37,157 nucleotides of DNA from an uncultured Acidimicrobiaceae bacterium (GTDB taxonomy: Bacteria; Actinomycetota; Acidimicrobiia; Acidimicrobiales; Microtrichaceae), in NCBI GenBank assembly GCA_937868025.1, contig CALMLJ010000540.1, positions 1 to 37,157 of the forward strand. The letters are read 5' to 3'. The notes under the pieces were generated by a model. The model was not told where the DNA came from. It did not search any database and saw only the letters and a program-made list of their open reading frames with translations. The position numbers and the translations under genes are program-made. Numbering within the stretch: the first letter of the stretch is position 1; every line of letters begins with the position of its first letter. Positions 22,836-31,480 of the stretch are shown piece by piece.

Positions 22836-23984
22836 TCATCGCAGTTCTCCGCTTCCGAGCCGAGCGTTGTCGGCGACGATCCGCCCCCGGGCCCATCCAG
22901 CCGAGTCATACGACGCCGACCCGACGGCGCGGGGGTTGCCGAACATCCGGTCGTACACGACATCGACCTCGGCCGACCGCGACCGCAGCATCGGCAGCAG
23001 CGCGCCGCCGGTCTCGACATCCCGGTCCGCAGCGATGAGGTTGTTCGACTCGCGCAGCCGTTCGGACATCCGTTGCCCGAACGACACGATGAACGCCGAC
23101 CTGAACGCCTTCGTGCGTTCCTCCGATCCGCTCGGGGCCTGCCGTCCGATTTCCATCAAGGCCTCCTGTGCCTGAAGAAGGAGAGACGTCGACAGCAGTT
23201 CGACCGCCGCGACATCAGCCGGAAAGCCCACCAGCGTGAGGATTCCCCAGGCGCGGTACCAGGACGTCCGGCAGTGGTGCACCCGAGCGATCCTCGAGAT
23301 CAGCACGCACTTCTGCCTGAGGTACGGGTCGTCGATCGCGAGTCGGGCAGTGACCGGGCGGCAAGGCTCGGCACTGCCCGCGTCGGTCGTCGGCACCTGG
23401 TCGATCGAGTAGCGAGCGATCAGCTCGTGCGCCTTCAACGTGAACGCCTCGGCCTCGGGCTCGAACGTTGTGGACTCGGCCTTCGCCAGCAGATGGCGAA
23501 CCCTTTCGAGGAGGGGGTCCGAGACCACCATTCCATTTGCCGGGCCGGACCAGCCTGGGATGGACGGGTGCCGCATCAGCGGTTCGATCGGTAGGCCAGC
23601 CATGAGCTTGAAGTGGAATGCCAGCCCGGACATGATCCGATCGAGCCACAGCTCGGAGGTGGGCTGCTCCCGGACCAGCTCTTCGAGCCAGCCAGGTCGG
23701 CCCGTCGCCCGCCGAAGACCCAGCGCTGCGATTTGCTCGATCCACCGGTCGTCGAGCGCCCTCCGATCGGTCGATCCGTAGTCGTGCGCGATCGCGACGC
23801 GGACGAGCTCGACTTCGAACTGCCGAGCAGGGAGCGACGATGGCCTGGACCAACGCTCGACTTGGCGTACGACTTCGACGGGCTGCCAGCCCGTGATCCA
23901 GAGGGAACGCAATTGCTCGAGGATCACGGTCTCCTTGGCCAGGAGATCGACGCGGGTGTGGTCCAGAACGGGGAGATTGGTCAT
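22836..23984 (-). CDS. DUF2786 (plus DUF7168-like) protein linked to RtcB
   Basis: A 382-residue protein. Residues 1-150 are helical with no family I recognise (KETVILEQLRSLWITGWQP). Residues about 157-197 match DUF2786: LLERVRHLLAKAESTTFEPE followed by AEAFTLKAHELIARYSID. After a linker, LRQKCVLISRIARVHHCRTS and ILTLVGFPADVAAVELLSTS match the region that normally follows DUF2786 (DUF7168-like), ending FRSAFIVSFGQRMSERLRES. The biochemical role is not known. It lies upstream of the tRNA and rtcB on the same strand, so an RNA-binding or adaptor role in RNA repair is an inference from context. The ATG at 23984 has no clear ribosome site; the upstream open frame is antisense to the acyl-CoA synthetase start. 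Confidence 0.85.
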   Translation of the reverse strand: MTNLPVLDHTRVDLLAKETVILEQLRSLWITGWQPVEVVRQVERWSRPSSLPARQFEVELVRVAIAHDYGSTDRRALDDRWIEQIAALGLRRATGRPGWLEELVREQPTSELWLDRIMSGLAFHFKLMAGLPIEPLMRHPSIPGWSGPANGMVVSDPLLERVRHLLAKAESTTFEPEAEAFTLKAHELIARYSIDQVPTTDAGSAEPCRPVTARLAIDDPYLRQKCVLISRIARVHHCRTSWYRAWGILTLVGFPADVAAVELLSTSLLLQAQEALMEIGRQAPSGSEERTKAFRSAFIVSFGQRMSERLRESNNLIAADRDVETGGALLPMLRSRSAEVDVVYDRMFGNPRAVGSASYDSAGWARGRIVADNARLGSGELR

Positions 23985-24089
23985 CACGCTAGGACAGCGC
24001 GGACCACTGACACTGAGATCGCGCCCTCCCGGCCAGGGCGCCAGCGCCGCCAGTCGCGCGTCTGCAGCGCGAGCGCCGATCGCGAGTCG

Positions 24090-24103
24090 TAGATTGCGGC
24101 GCA
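24090..24103 (+). promoter_or_regulatory. Leaderless-type -10 element of the acyl-CoA synthetase operon
   Basis: TAGATT (24090-24095) lies exactly seven bases before the ATG at 24103, so transcription would begin at the A of the start codon. No Shine-Dalgarno is present. A -35 box is not obvious. Confidence 0.5.
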
Positions 24104-25662
24104 TGTTCCCGGGGGATTTCGCACACACCACACCAGACAAGCCGGCCGTCGTCATGGCGGGTACCGGAGAGACCGTCACCTACGCCGAGCTCGACGCCGA
24201 GGCCAACCGCCTCTCCCGCGTCTTCCGCGCCGCGGGGCTGCAGCAGGGCGACCACGTCGCGTTCTGCCTCGAGAACCACCCGAGGTTCCTGTCGATCATG
24301 TGGGGCGCCCACTACGCGGGGCTCTACTACACGGCGATGAGCTCGCGGCTCACGACCGACGAGATGGCGTACATCGTCGCCGACTGCGGTGCGAAGGCCT
24401 TCGTCACGAGTGCCTACAAATCCGACCAGGCGGCACTACTCGTCGACCTCATGCCGGGCGTCGAACTGCGCCTGATGCTCGACGCGACGGTCGACGGCTA
24501 CGACTCCTACGAGGCCACGATCGCCGCACACGAACCGACCCCCCTCGACGAGGAGCGGGTCGAGGGCCAGGACATGCTCTACAGCTCGGGCACAACCGGC
24601 CAGCCGAAGGGCGTGAAGGTGCCGATGCTCGACGCTGCCCTCGGCCAGGGTTCCGACGGCGTGACGATGCTGTGCCAGCTCCTGTTCGGCGCGGCCGAGG
24701 ACACCATGTACCTGTCGCCGGCCCCGCTCTATCACGCGGCCCCGCTGCGCTTCTGCCGCGCCGTGCAGCGGTCCGGCGGCACCGTCGTCGTCATGGAGCA
24801 CTTCGACGCCGAGCAGTACCTGGCCCTCGTCGAGCAGTACCGCATCACCTTCAGCCAGGTGGTGCCGACCATGTTCATCAAGATGCTCAAGCTGCCCGAC
24901 GACGTTCGCGCCAAATACGACCTGTCGTCGTTGCGCACCGTTGTGCACGCCGCGGCCCCATGTCCGGTCGCGGCGAAACGCTCGATGATCGAGTGGTGGG
25001 GTCCGGTCGTGCACGAGTACTACGCCGGTACCGAGGGCAACGGGTTCGTGTACACGAACAGCGAGGACTGGCTGGCCCATCCCGGCACCGTCGGCAAGGC
25101 CGTCATCGGCGTGCTGCACATCGTCGGCGAGGACGGCGACGAGGTGCCGGTCGGCGAGCCGGGCACGATCTACTTCGAGGGTTCGGGCGACGCCGAGCCG
25201 TTCCAGTACCACAACGATCCCGAGAAGACGGCGGGCTCCCGCGATCCCAAGGGCCGGGGTTGGTCGACGCTGGGCGATGTCGGACGCGTCGACGAGGACG
25301 GGTTCCTCTACCTCACCGATCGCAAGGCGTACATGATCATCACGGGCGGGGTGAACGTGTACCCCCAGGAGGCCGAGAACCTGCTCGCGCTCCACCCCAA
25401 GGTCGCCGACGTGGCCGTGCTCGGTGTGCCGAACGACGACTTCGGTGAGGAGGTGAAGGCGGTGGTGCAGCCGGTCGACATGGCCGACGCCGGCCCCGAG
25501 CTCGAGCGTGAGCTGATCGCGTACTGCAAGGAGCGGCTGGCCGACGTGAAGTGCCCCCGTTCGGTCGACTTCCGCGAGGAGCTCCCGCGCCACCCCACCG
25601 GCAAGCTCTACAAGCGACTGCTGAAGGACGAGTACTGGGCCGACGCCGGCCGCACCATCTGA
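24103..25662 (+). CDS. Acyl-CoA synthetase (AMP-forming, FadD-type)
   Basis: A 519-residue ANL-superfamily ligase. Motifs in order: YSSGTTGQPKGVKVP (phosphate loop), YYAGTEGNGFVYTN (A5-like), GWSTLGDVGRVDEDGFLYLT (A7), DRKAYMIITGGVNVYPQEAE (hinge/A8) and PRHPTGKLYKR with the catalytic Lys. It forms acyl-AMP and then acyl-CoA; bacterial relatives act on fatty, aryl or steroid side-chain acids. Start MFPGDFAHTTPDKPAVV fits the family. It is the first of three rightward genes (21-base gap to the fucosidase) and divergent from the DUF2786 gene. Confidence 0.95.
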   Translation: MFPGDFAHTTPDKPAVVMAGTGETVTYAELDAEANRLSRVFRAAGLQQGDHVAFCLENHPRFLSIMWGAHYAGLYYTAMSSRLTTDEMAYIVADCGAKAFVTSAYKSDQAALLVDLMPGVELRLMLDATVDGYDSYEATIAAHEPTPLDEERVEGQDMLYSSGTTGQPKGVKVPMLDAALGQGSDGVTMLCQLLFGAAEDTMYLSPAPLYHAAPLRFCRAVQRSGGTVVVMEHFDAEQYLALVEQYRITFSQVVPTMFIKMLKLPDDVRAKYDLSSLRTVVHAAAPCPVAAKRSMIEWWGPVVHEYYAGTEGNGFVYTNSEDWLAHPGTVGKAVIGVLHIVGEDGDEVPVGEPGTIYFEGSGDAEPFQYHNDPEKTAGSRDPKGRGWSTLGDVGRVDEDGFLYLTDRKAYMIITGGVNVYPQEAENLLALHPKVADVAVLGVPNDDFGEEVKAVVQPVDMADAGPELERELIAYCKERLADVKCPRSVDFREELPRHPTGKLYKRLLKDEYWADAGRTI

Positions 25663-25683
25663 GCCGGTCGGAGCACACCCGTC

Positions 25684-27120
25684 ATGGACGCCGAGCTCAG
25701 CCGACGCAAGCGGAGGGTGCCGGCGTGGTGGGCCGACGCCAAACTCGGCATCTTCATCCACTGGGTGCCAGCGTCGGTCCCGGGGTTCGCCCCGACCGAC
25801 GTCGAGATCGGCGACCTCCTCACCGCCCGGGAGCCAGCACCCCTGTCGCGCATCCCGTACTCGGAGTGGTACGAGAACTCCCTGCGGTTCCCCGACAGTC
25901 CGGTGTCGGCGTTCCATCGCGACACCTACGGCGACCGGCCCTACGCCGAGTTCGCGAACGACTTCGTCGCGGGGCTCGGCTCGTGGGACCCCGACGACTG
26001 GGCACGGCGCTTCGCCGCGACGGGCGCCCGCTACGTCGTGCTCGTGACCAAGCACCACGACGGCTGGTGCCTCTGGCCCTCCGACGTGCCGAATCCACAC
26101 CGCCCCGGCTGGTTCAGCGAACGCGACCTCGTCGGGGAGCTGGCGACGGCGGTTCGAGCCGCCGGTATGCGGTTCGGCGTGTACTACTCCGGAGGCTACG
26201 ACTGGACGTTCGACGCCACGCCGATCGGCTCGGTCGCGGCCGGTCTCGAGGCGATCCCCGGCGGCGACTACCCCGCCTACGCCGACCGGCAGGTGCGTGA
26301 GCTGATCGATCGCTACCAGCCGTCGCTCCTCTGGAACGACATCGCCTGGCCGGCGCCCCGAGCACCGCTCGAGGACCTGTTCTCGTACTACTTCGACCGC
26401 GTTCCCGATGGCGTCGTGAACGATCGCTGGATGCCGACGACCGGGGCGATCCGCGCCGCCGGACATCCGCGACTGCGACCACTGGTCGACGGGGTGATGC
26501 GTCGGTCGGCGCAGAAGTCGGGCGGGCTCGTGCCCCCGACACCACCGTTCTTCCAGTACCGGACGCCCGAGTTCACGACGTTCGAGGAGATCCAGACGAC
26601 GCCCTGGGAGTGCGTCCGTGGCATGGACCACGGCTTCGGGTACAACCGGACGTCGACCGAGGCCGACCACCTCGGACACGACGACCTGCTGCGGTCGCTG
26701 GTCGACATCGCCGCGACCGGCGGCAACCTGCTGCTGAATGTGGGTCCCCGCGGTGAGGACGCGACGATTCCCGACGCCCAGCTCCGCCGGCTCGATTGGA
26801 TGGCCGAGTTCTCGACGACGACCGCGGCGGCGTTGCAGGGCACCCGTCCGTGGGTACGGCCCCGCGCCACGACGCCGGAGGGGGTGGAGGTGCGGTTCAC
26901 GGCGCACGGCGATCGGGTGTGGGCGCTGTGCTGGTCGCCCTCGGGGACGATGCCGGGCTCGATCACGCTGCCCGTGCGCTCCACCCCCACCACCTCGGTC
27001 ACGGCACTCGACGGCGCGACGCTCGCGGCCGAACCGGTCGCGACCGGCCTCCTGGTCGCTACGCCCGCGAGCGATCTCCCGATCGTGGCGATCGCACTCG
27101 ACCACGTCGTCGCGACGTGA
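25684..27120 (+). CDS. Alpha-L-fucosidase, GH29 family
   Basis: A 478-residue GH29 enzyme. The N-terminal WWADAKLGIFIHWVPASVPG, the pocket strand VLVTKHHDGWCLWPSDV and the nucleophile strand SLLWNDI (D219) are all typical of alpha-L-fucosidases, as are FGYNRTSTEADHLG and NLLLNVGPRGEDATIP further on. A small C-terminal beta-domain follows. No signal peptide is seen, so it is probably cytoplasmic, working on imported fucosyl oligosaccharides. CGGAG lies about ten bases before the ATG. Its TGA overlaps the GTG of the next gene by 4 bases (GTGA). Confidence 0.94.
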   Translation: MDAELSRRKRRVPAWWADAKLGIFIHWVPASVPGFAPTDVEIGDLLTAREPAPLSRIPYSEWYENSLRFPDSPVSAFHRDTYGDRPYAEFANDFVAGLGSWDPDDWARRFAATGARYVVLVTKHHDGWCLWPSDVPNPHRPGWFSERDLVGELATAVRAAGMRFGVYYSGGYDWTFDATPIGSVAAGLEAIPGGDYPAYADRQVRELIDRYQPSLLWNDIAWPAPRAPLEDLFSYYFDRVPDGVVNDRWMPTTGAIRAAGHPRLRPLVDGVMRRSAQKSGGLVPPTPPFFQYRTPEFTTFEEIQTTPWECVRGMDHGFGYNRTSTEADHLGHDDLLRSLVDIAATGGNLLLNVGPRGEDATIPDAQLRRLDWMAEFSTTTAAALQGTRPWVRPRATTPEGVEVRFTAHGDRVWALCWSPSGTMPGSITLPVRSTPTTSVTALDGATLAAEPVATGLLVATPASDLPIVAIALDHVVAT

Positions 27121-27992
27121 CGGCGATTCCGTTCCTCTCCGAGTTCGACCCCGCGTACGGCGCGGTCGTGCACGTCGCCCCCGGCCTCCGGCGAGTGGTG
27201 GCGGAGAACCCGTCGAAGTACACGGCGTGGGGAACGGGCACGTACCTCGTGGGCGAGGGCGACGTCGCGATCGTCGACCCCGGCCCCCTGCTCGACGCGC
27301 ACGTCGACGCCCTCCTCGCGGCGGTCGCCGGTGAGACGGTCACCCACCTCCTCGTCACCCACACCCACGCCGACCACTCGCCGGCGGCGGCCGCAGTGAA
27401 GGAACTGACGGGCGCGACCACCTACGGGTTCGGCCCGCATCCGCCCGACGCCCGCAGCGAGTCGGAGGAGCACGGCGACGTTGCGTTCGTGCCCGATGTC
27501 GAGGTCCGACACGGCGACGTCATCGAAGGTCCCGGCTTCGAGTTCGAGTGCGTGCACACCCCGGGGCACATCTCCAACCACATCTGCTACGCCGAACGGC
27601 GTCGGGGCATCCTGTTCCCGGGCGATCACGTGATGGGGTGGTCGACGTCGGTGATCTCGCCGCCGGATGGTCGCGTCGCCGACTACCTGGACGGCCTCCG
27701 GTTGCTCCTCGCCCGCGACGAGGCGCCGTTCTTCCCAACCCACGGCCCGCCGATCACCGACCCGGCCCCCTACGTGCAGGCGCTCCTCGACCACCGGCTC
27801 GAACGCGAGCAACAGGTCGTCGACCTGCTGTCGGACGGTCGGCGCACAGTGGCCGAGCTCGTCGCGGTGATGTACGCCGACGTTCGCGCCGAGCTCCATG
27901 AGCCCGCAGCGCGCTCGGTGGGAGCGCACCTCGTGAAGCTGGTCGACGAGGGTCGGGTGACCCGACACGACGACCGCTACGGGCTGACCTGA
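27117..27992 (+). CDS. Metallo-beta-lactamase-fold hydrolase (LACTB2-like)
   Basis: A 291-residue MBL-fold protein. The zinc motif THTHADH holds H82, H84, D86 and H87; further ligands are in CVHTPGHISNH and LFPGDHVMGW, and the final HGP in FFPTHGPPI. The last ~70 residues form a winged-helix-like tail (LVKLVDEGRVTRHDDRYGL), as in LACTB2-type proteins, some of which cleave single-stranded RNA while others hydrolyse thioesters. Next to an acyl-CoA synthetase, a thioesterase or lactonase role is possible. The start is GTG, overlapping the fucosidase stop. Confidence 0.93.
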   Translation: MTAIPFLSEFDPAYGAVVHVAPGLRRVVAENPSKYTAWGTGTYLVGEGDVAIVDPGPLLDAHVDALLAAVAGETVTHLLVTHTHADHSPAAAAVKELTGATTYGFGPHPPDARSESEEHGDVAFVPDVEVRHGDVIEGPGFEFECVHTPGHISNHICYAERRRGILFPGDHVMGWSTSVISPPDGRVADYLDGLRLLLARDEAPFFPTHGPPITDPAPYVQALLDHRLEREQQVVDLLSDGRRTVAELVAVMYADVRAELHEPAARSVGAHLVKLVDEGRVTRHDDRYGLT

Positions 27993-27998
27993 CCGACG

Positions 27999-28976
27999 TC
28001 ACCGCGTGGGGGTGAGCACCACCTTGCCGCGCAGCCGGCGATCGAGCAGCTCTCGGAGGACGGTGCCGGCCTCGTCAAGGGAACGCTGCGCGGGAGGGGA
28101 CGGGTGCAGCCGTCCGTCGGCGACGGCGCCGAGCACCTCGTCGAGCAGCTCCGCCTGCTCGGCCGGGTGACCCATCGCCCAGGCACCCCAGTCGATGCCG
28201 ACCACCGACCGGTTGTTGAGCAGGATCTGGTTGGTCGGGAGCGACGGAATGTCGCCGGCGGCGAAGCCGATGACGAGCAGGCGGCCCCCGAGGCGCAGCG
28301 AGCGCAACGCCGCCTCGGTGTGGCGTCCTCCGACGGGATCGATCACGACGTCCACCCCGCCGCCCGACAGTTCGCGGGCTCGGGCCTTGAGGTCCTCGGT
28401 CTCGTACGCGATGGTGCTGCTCGCCCCCTTGGCCACGGCGTCGGCGAGCTTCTCGGGGGACGAGGCGGCAGCGATCACGGTGGCCCCCAGCGCGCGGGCC
28501 ACATCGATGCCGGCGAGCCCGACGCCGCCGGCGGCGCCGAGCACGAGCACCGACTCGCCGGCACTGACGTGCGTGCGGCGAGTGAGCGCGAACCAGGCCG
28601 TGCAGTAGCTCTGGACGAGCGCAGCTGCGGTCGCGAGGTCGAGGGTGTCGGGCACGAGCGTCACGGCGCCGGCCGGCACGTCGACGTGCGTCGCCCACGC
28701 GCCGAGACCGAGCGACGACAGGACACGATCACCGACCGACACGGTCGAGACGCCGTCACCGACGGCAACCACCGTGCCGGCGCATTCGCTGCCCGGCGTG
28801 AAGGGCGGTGGCACCTTGATCTGGTACGAGCCGGCGACGAACAGGGCGTCGACGAAGTTCACCCCGGCCGCCGCTACCTCGACGATCACCCGACCGGCCG
28901 CCGGGTGCGGATCGTCGAGCTCGACGATCTCCAGATCCTCCGGCGGGCCCCACTGCTGGCAGACGACGCGTTGCAT
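27999..28976 (-). CDS. Quinone oxidoreductase / zinc-less MDR-family reductase
   Basis: A 325-residue medium-chain reductase of the NADPH:quinone oxidoreductase type. MDR start [20 protein letters not shown], the [14 protein letters not shown] segment, [17 protein letters not shown], and the NADPH motif [18 protein letters not shown] at about 147-163 are present. Structural zinc Cys are absent, as in quinone reductases. It would reduce quinones or enones with NADPH. TAGGGT (28983-28988, leftward) lies six bases before the ATG, with no ribosome site, so it is probably leaderless. Convergent with the MBL gene, divergent from the pentapeptide gene. Confidence 0.94.
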   Translation of the reverse strand: MQRVVCQQWGPPEDLEIVELDDPHPAAGRVIVEVAAAGVNFVDALFVAGSYQIKVPPPFTPGSECAGTVVAVGDGVSTVSVGDRVLSSLGLGAWATHVDVPAGAVTLVPDTLDLATAAALVQSYCTAWFALTRRTHVSAGESVLVLGAAGGVGLAGIDVARALGATVIAAASSPEKLADAVAKGASSTIAYETEDLKARARELSGGGVDVVIDPVGGRHTEAALRSLRLGGRLLVIGFAAGDIPSLPTNQILLNNRSVVGIDWGAWAMGHPAEQAELLDEVLGAVADGRLHPSPPAQRSLDEAGTVLRELLDRRLRGKVVLTPTR

Positions 28977-29031
28977 GGCGCGACCCTACGGCAGCCGATC
29001 CGACGGGCGTGCCGGTAACGTCGCCTGCCGC

Positions 29032-29841
29032 ATGGACCCTGTCGACCGCTCACGACTCGAGGCGAACTGCGCCGACTGCTTCGGTCTGTGCTGTGTGGCC
29101 CTGCGGTTCGACGTGTCGGCGGAGTTCGCGATCGACAAGCCGGCCGGGGAGCCGTGCCCGAACCTGGACGATTCGTTCCGATGCCGAATCCACAAGACCC
29201 TCCGCACCGACGGGTTCTCGGGGTGCACGACCTACGACTGCTTCGGCGCCGGCCAGCGGATCTCCCAGGAGACGTTCGGTGGCGTCGATTGGCGGCGGGA
29301 CCCGGGCTCGCAGGACGAGATGTTCGCGCTCCTCCCGATCATGCGTCAGGTGCACGAACTGCTCTGGTACCTCGGCGAGGCGGAACGGCTCGAGGTTCCC
29401 GCGGCGCTCCGGGACCGGCTGCGCGGTCGGTACGCCGAGCTCGACCAGGCTGCCGACGGCCCGCCGACGAAGGTCAACGAGCTCGATCTCGTGTCGCAAC
29501 GCTCCGAGGCCAACGAGCTCCTGACCGAAGCGAGCGACCACGTGCGTCGATCCATCCGGGCCGAGCCTGCGGATCATCGCGGCGCCGACCTCTTCGCCGC
29601 CCGACTCCGCCGCGCCGACCTTCGGGCCGCCTCACTGCGGGGAGCCGTCCTCGTCGGCGCCGACCTTCGGCAGGCCGACCTGCGCTGGGCCGACGTCACC
29701 GGCGCCGACCTGCGGGGCGCCCGTCTGGACGGGGCCGACCTGACCGACGCCTTGTTCCTGACGCAGTCCCAGGTCAACGCTGCGCGTGGTGATGCGTCGA
29801 CCGCGCTGTCAGCATCGTTGCAGCGTCCCACGCACTGGTGA
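29032..29841 (+). CDS. Cys-cluster (YkgJ-like) and pentapeptide-repeat fusion protein
   Basis: A 269-residue protein. The N-terminal ~75 residues hold eight Cys (13, 16, 20, 21, 42, 51, 65, 70) in the pattern C-x2-C-x3-CC ... CPNLD ... CRIH ... GC..YDC, resembling the zinc/iron-chelating YkgJ-type cluster. A helical middle (about 85-180) leads to a pentapeptide-repeat stretch, about 12 units of A(D)LxxA type ([19 protein letters not shown] and on), forming a right-handed quadrilateral helix. Function unknown; pentapeptide proteins can mimic DNA and protect gyrase. TAACGT lies ten bases before the ATG. Convergent with the LigD-type gene across 93 bases in which I see no clear element. Confidence 0.8.
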   Translation: MDPVDRSRLEANCADCFGLCCVALRFDVSAEFAIDKPAGEPCPNLDDSFRCRIHKTLRTDGFSGCTTYDCFGAGQRISQETFGGVDWRRDPGSQDEMFALLPIMRQVHELLWYLGEAERLEVPAALRDRLRGRYAELDQAADGPPTKVNELDLVSQRSEANELLTEASDHVRRSIRAEPADHRGADLFAARLRRADLRAASLRGAVLVGADLRQADLRWADVTGADLRGARLDGADLTDALFLTQSQVNAARGDASTALSASLQRPTHW

Positions 29842-29934
29842 CGTGGCGCTCACGGAGCGTTGGTCGACGCTCGTGTGCTGGCGACCGTCACCCAACGAGC
29901 CGACGCCGAACTCGCTTCGACGTAGCTGCGGGAT

Positions 29935-30954
29935 TCAGTCGTCGGGGTCGGCTTTCGCTCGGCTCGGGGCGACCCGCGGTGGCTCGTTGGGTTGCTTCGG
30001 GTACACCGGCGGCCACGGCGCGTCCATGAGGCCGGCGGCCATGTCGCGCGCCGACATCTCGAGCAGGGTCTCGATCGACTGCGGACTCGCGTTCATGGGT
30101 TCCCACGGATCGCCGTTGGCGGCGACGCGGCCCGGCACGTTGGCCAACGTCAGGTCGTCGAGCTCGACGGTCTCGAGTTCGTCCCAGGTCAGCGGTGCCG
30201 ACACCTGGCCGCCGACGCGGGAGCGCACCGACCATGCGCCGAACACCGTCTTGTGCGGCGCGTTCTGGTTGAAGTCGATGAAGACCCGGTTGCCCCGCTC
30301 CTCCTTCCACCACGCCGCCGTGAGCTGGTCGGGGCGACGACGTTCGAGCTCCCGGGCCATCGCGACCGCGGCGGCGCGCACGTCGTAGCTGTCCCACCGC
30401 GGCTCGAGCCGCACGTAGATGTGCAGGCCGCGATTGCCGCTCGTCTTCGGGTAGGCGACGATGCCGATCTCGTCGAGGAATGCTTTGACCTCGAACCCTG
30501 CGGCCCGGATGTCGTCGAACGTCTGCCCCGGGGTCGGGTCGAGATCGATGCGCAGCTCATCGGTGGTCTCGGGCGTCGCGGCGAGGTACGGCCACGGGTG
30601 GAAGCCCAGACAGCCGAGGTTCACGGCCCAGATGAGGTGCGCCATGTCGGCGACCACCAACACGTTCGAGTGGGTGCCGTTGGGCGTGCTGGCGAACGTC
30701 TGCTGCAACCACTCGGGGGCGTTGTCGGGCACGCGCTTCTGGTAGAAGGACTTCCCGCTGGCCCCATCGGGGAACCGCTGGAGCATGGTGGCGCGACCCC
30801 GAATCGTGCGCATGATCGGCTCGGCGACGGCGAGGTAGTAGTTGACGAGGTCGAGTTTGGTCTCGCCACGTTCCTTGAAGAAGACCTTGCTGGGACTCGA
30901 GATGCGGACCTCACGCCCGTCGACCTCGATCGTCGTCTCTTCCTTCGTGGCCAC
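29935..30954 (-). CDS. Stand-alone LigD-type DNA polymerase/primase domain protein
   Basis: A 339-residue archaeo-eukaryotic-primase-like polymerase of the LigD PolDom family. The catalytic acids are D137 and D139 (LRIDLDPTPG) and D227 (VFIDFNQN); KTSGNRGLHIYV with H178 is the nucleotide-binding strand. Spacing agrees with known LigD polymerases. No ligase or nuclease domain is fused, as for the mycobacterial PolD1/PolD2 proteins (gap filling and ribonucleotide insertion in repair). No ku or ligase gene is in the window. The start is GTG, with TAGCGT (30961-30966) six bases upstream, so leaderless translation is likely. Confidence 0.94.
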   Translation of the reverse strand: MATKEETTIEVDGREVRISSPSKVFFKERGETKLDLVNYYLAVAEPIMRTIRGRATMLQRFPDGASGKSFYQKRVPDNAPEWLQQTFASTPNGTHSNVLVVADMAHLIWAVNLGCLGFHPWPYLAATPETTDELRIDLDPTPGQTFDDIRAAGFEVKAFLDEIGIVAYPKTSGNRGLHIYVRLEPRWDSYDVRAAAVAMARELERRRPDQLTAAWWKEERGNRVFIDFNQNAPHKTVFGAWSVRSRVGGQVSAPLTWDELETVELDDLTLANVPGRVAANGDPWEPMNASPQSIETLLEMSARDMAAGLMDAPWPPVYPKQPNEPPRVAPSRAKADPDD

Positions 30955-30982
30955 GTCCGAACGCTACGCGAGGCGTCAGCGG

Positions 30983-31342
30983 TCAGGCGGCCACACCGAG
31001 CGCGTGTCGGAACAGGTCGGCGAACTCGTCATCGTCGATGTCGGCGGCGGCCGCCGGAGGGAGCTTGATGGTGCCCTTGTGGGTGAGCAGCTCGGGATGT
31101 CGCACGGTGAACCCACCGTCCTGACCCTGGTCCCACCCGTAGACGGACAGGCCGTGCTTCCACGCTGCGACGTAGACGCGGTGGTCGCCGAGAACGTACG
31201 TCGGCATCTGGTACGAGATCACGACGTCGATGTCGGGGAACTCGCGCAGGAGGAGCTCGTGAAACCGGTCGAACAGCGGACGGCGTTCGGGATCGATGGC
31301 GTCGATGTAGTTCTGCACCGCAGCGTCCATGCCGCTCATCAT
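30983..31342 (-). CDS. DUF1801 family protein (YdhG-like)
   Basis: A 119-residue or slightly shorter protein of the DUF1801 family: YIDAIDPERRPLFDRFHELL, then ISYQMPTYVLGDHRVYVAAW and the closing GTIKLPP strand. The fold is small alpha/beta; function is unknown, though the domain also occurs in iron-chaperone-like and Frataxin-like annotated proteins. Start codons at 31342, 31339 and 31330 are all in frame; the last gives MDAAVQNYIDAI, closest to homologues. Upstream of the LigD-type gene by 28 bases on the same strand. Confidence 0.85.
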   Translation of the reverse strand: MMSGMDAAVQNYIDAIDPERRPLFDRFHELLLREFPDIDVVISYQMPTYVLGDHRVYVAAWKHGLSVYGWDQGQDGGFTVRHPELLTHKGTIKLPPAAAADIDDDEFADLFRHALGVAA

Positions 31343-31406
31343 GCCCCGATCCGGGGGCTCGGGCGCGCCCCTCGGGGGAGGGCGGCAACTTTTGTGACTT
31401 CGGTCG

Positions 31407-31419
31407 CATAGCGACGGGC
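31407..31419 (+). other. Small inverted repeat in the leader of the secreted-protein gene
   Basis: GTCGC-ATA-GCGAC lies about 60 bases upstream of the ATG at 31481, preceded by GGCAACTTTTGTGAC, which has the feel of an ECF-sigma -35 (AAC core). This is a weak regulatory candidate only. Confidence 0.25.
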
Positions 31420-31480
31420 CAACCGGGGTACCTCGACTCCCGGGACACCGAAGCAGAGCGATCCAACGGAGGCAGAGAAC

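Noticed and set aside
24436..27105. An 889-codon open frame on the - strand
   Set aside because: Antisense to the acyl-CoA synthetase and fucosidase; its translation is Arg/Val/Gly/His-rich with no domain.
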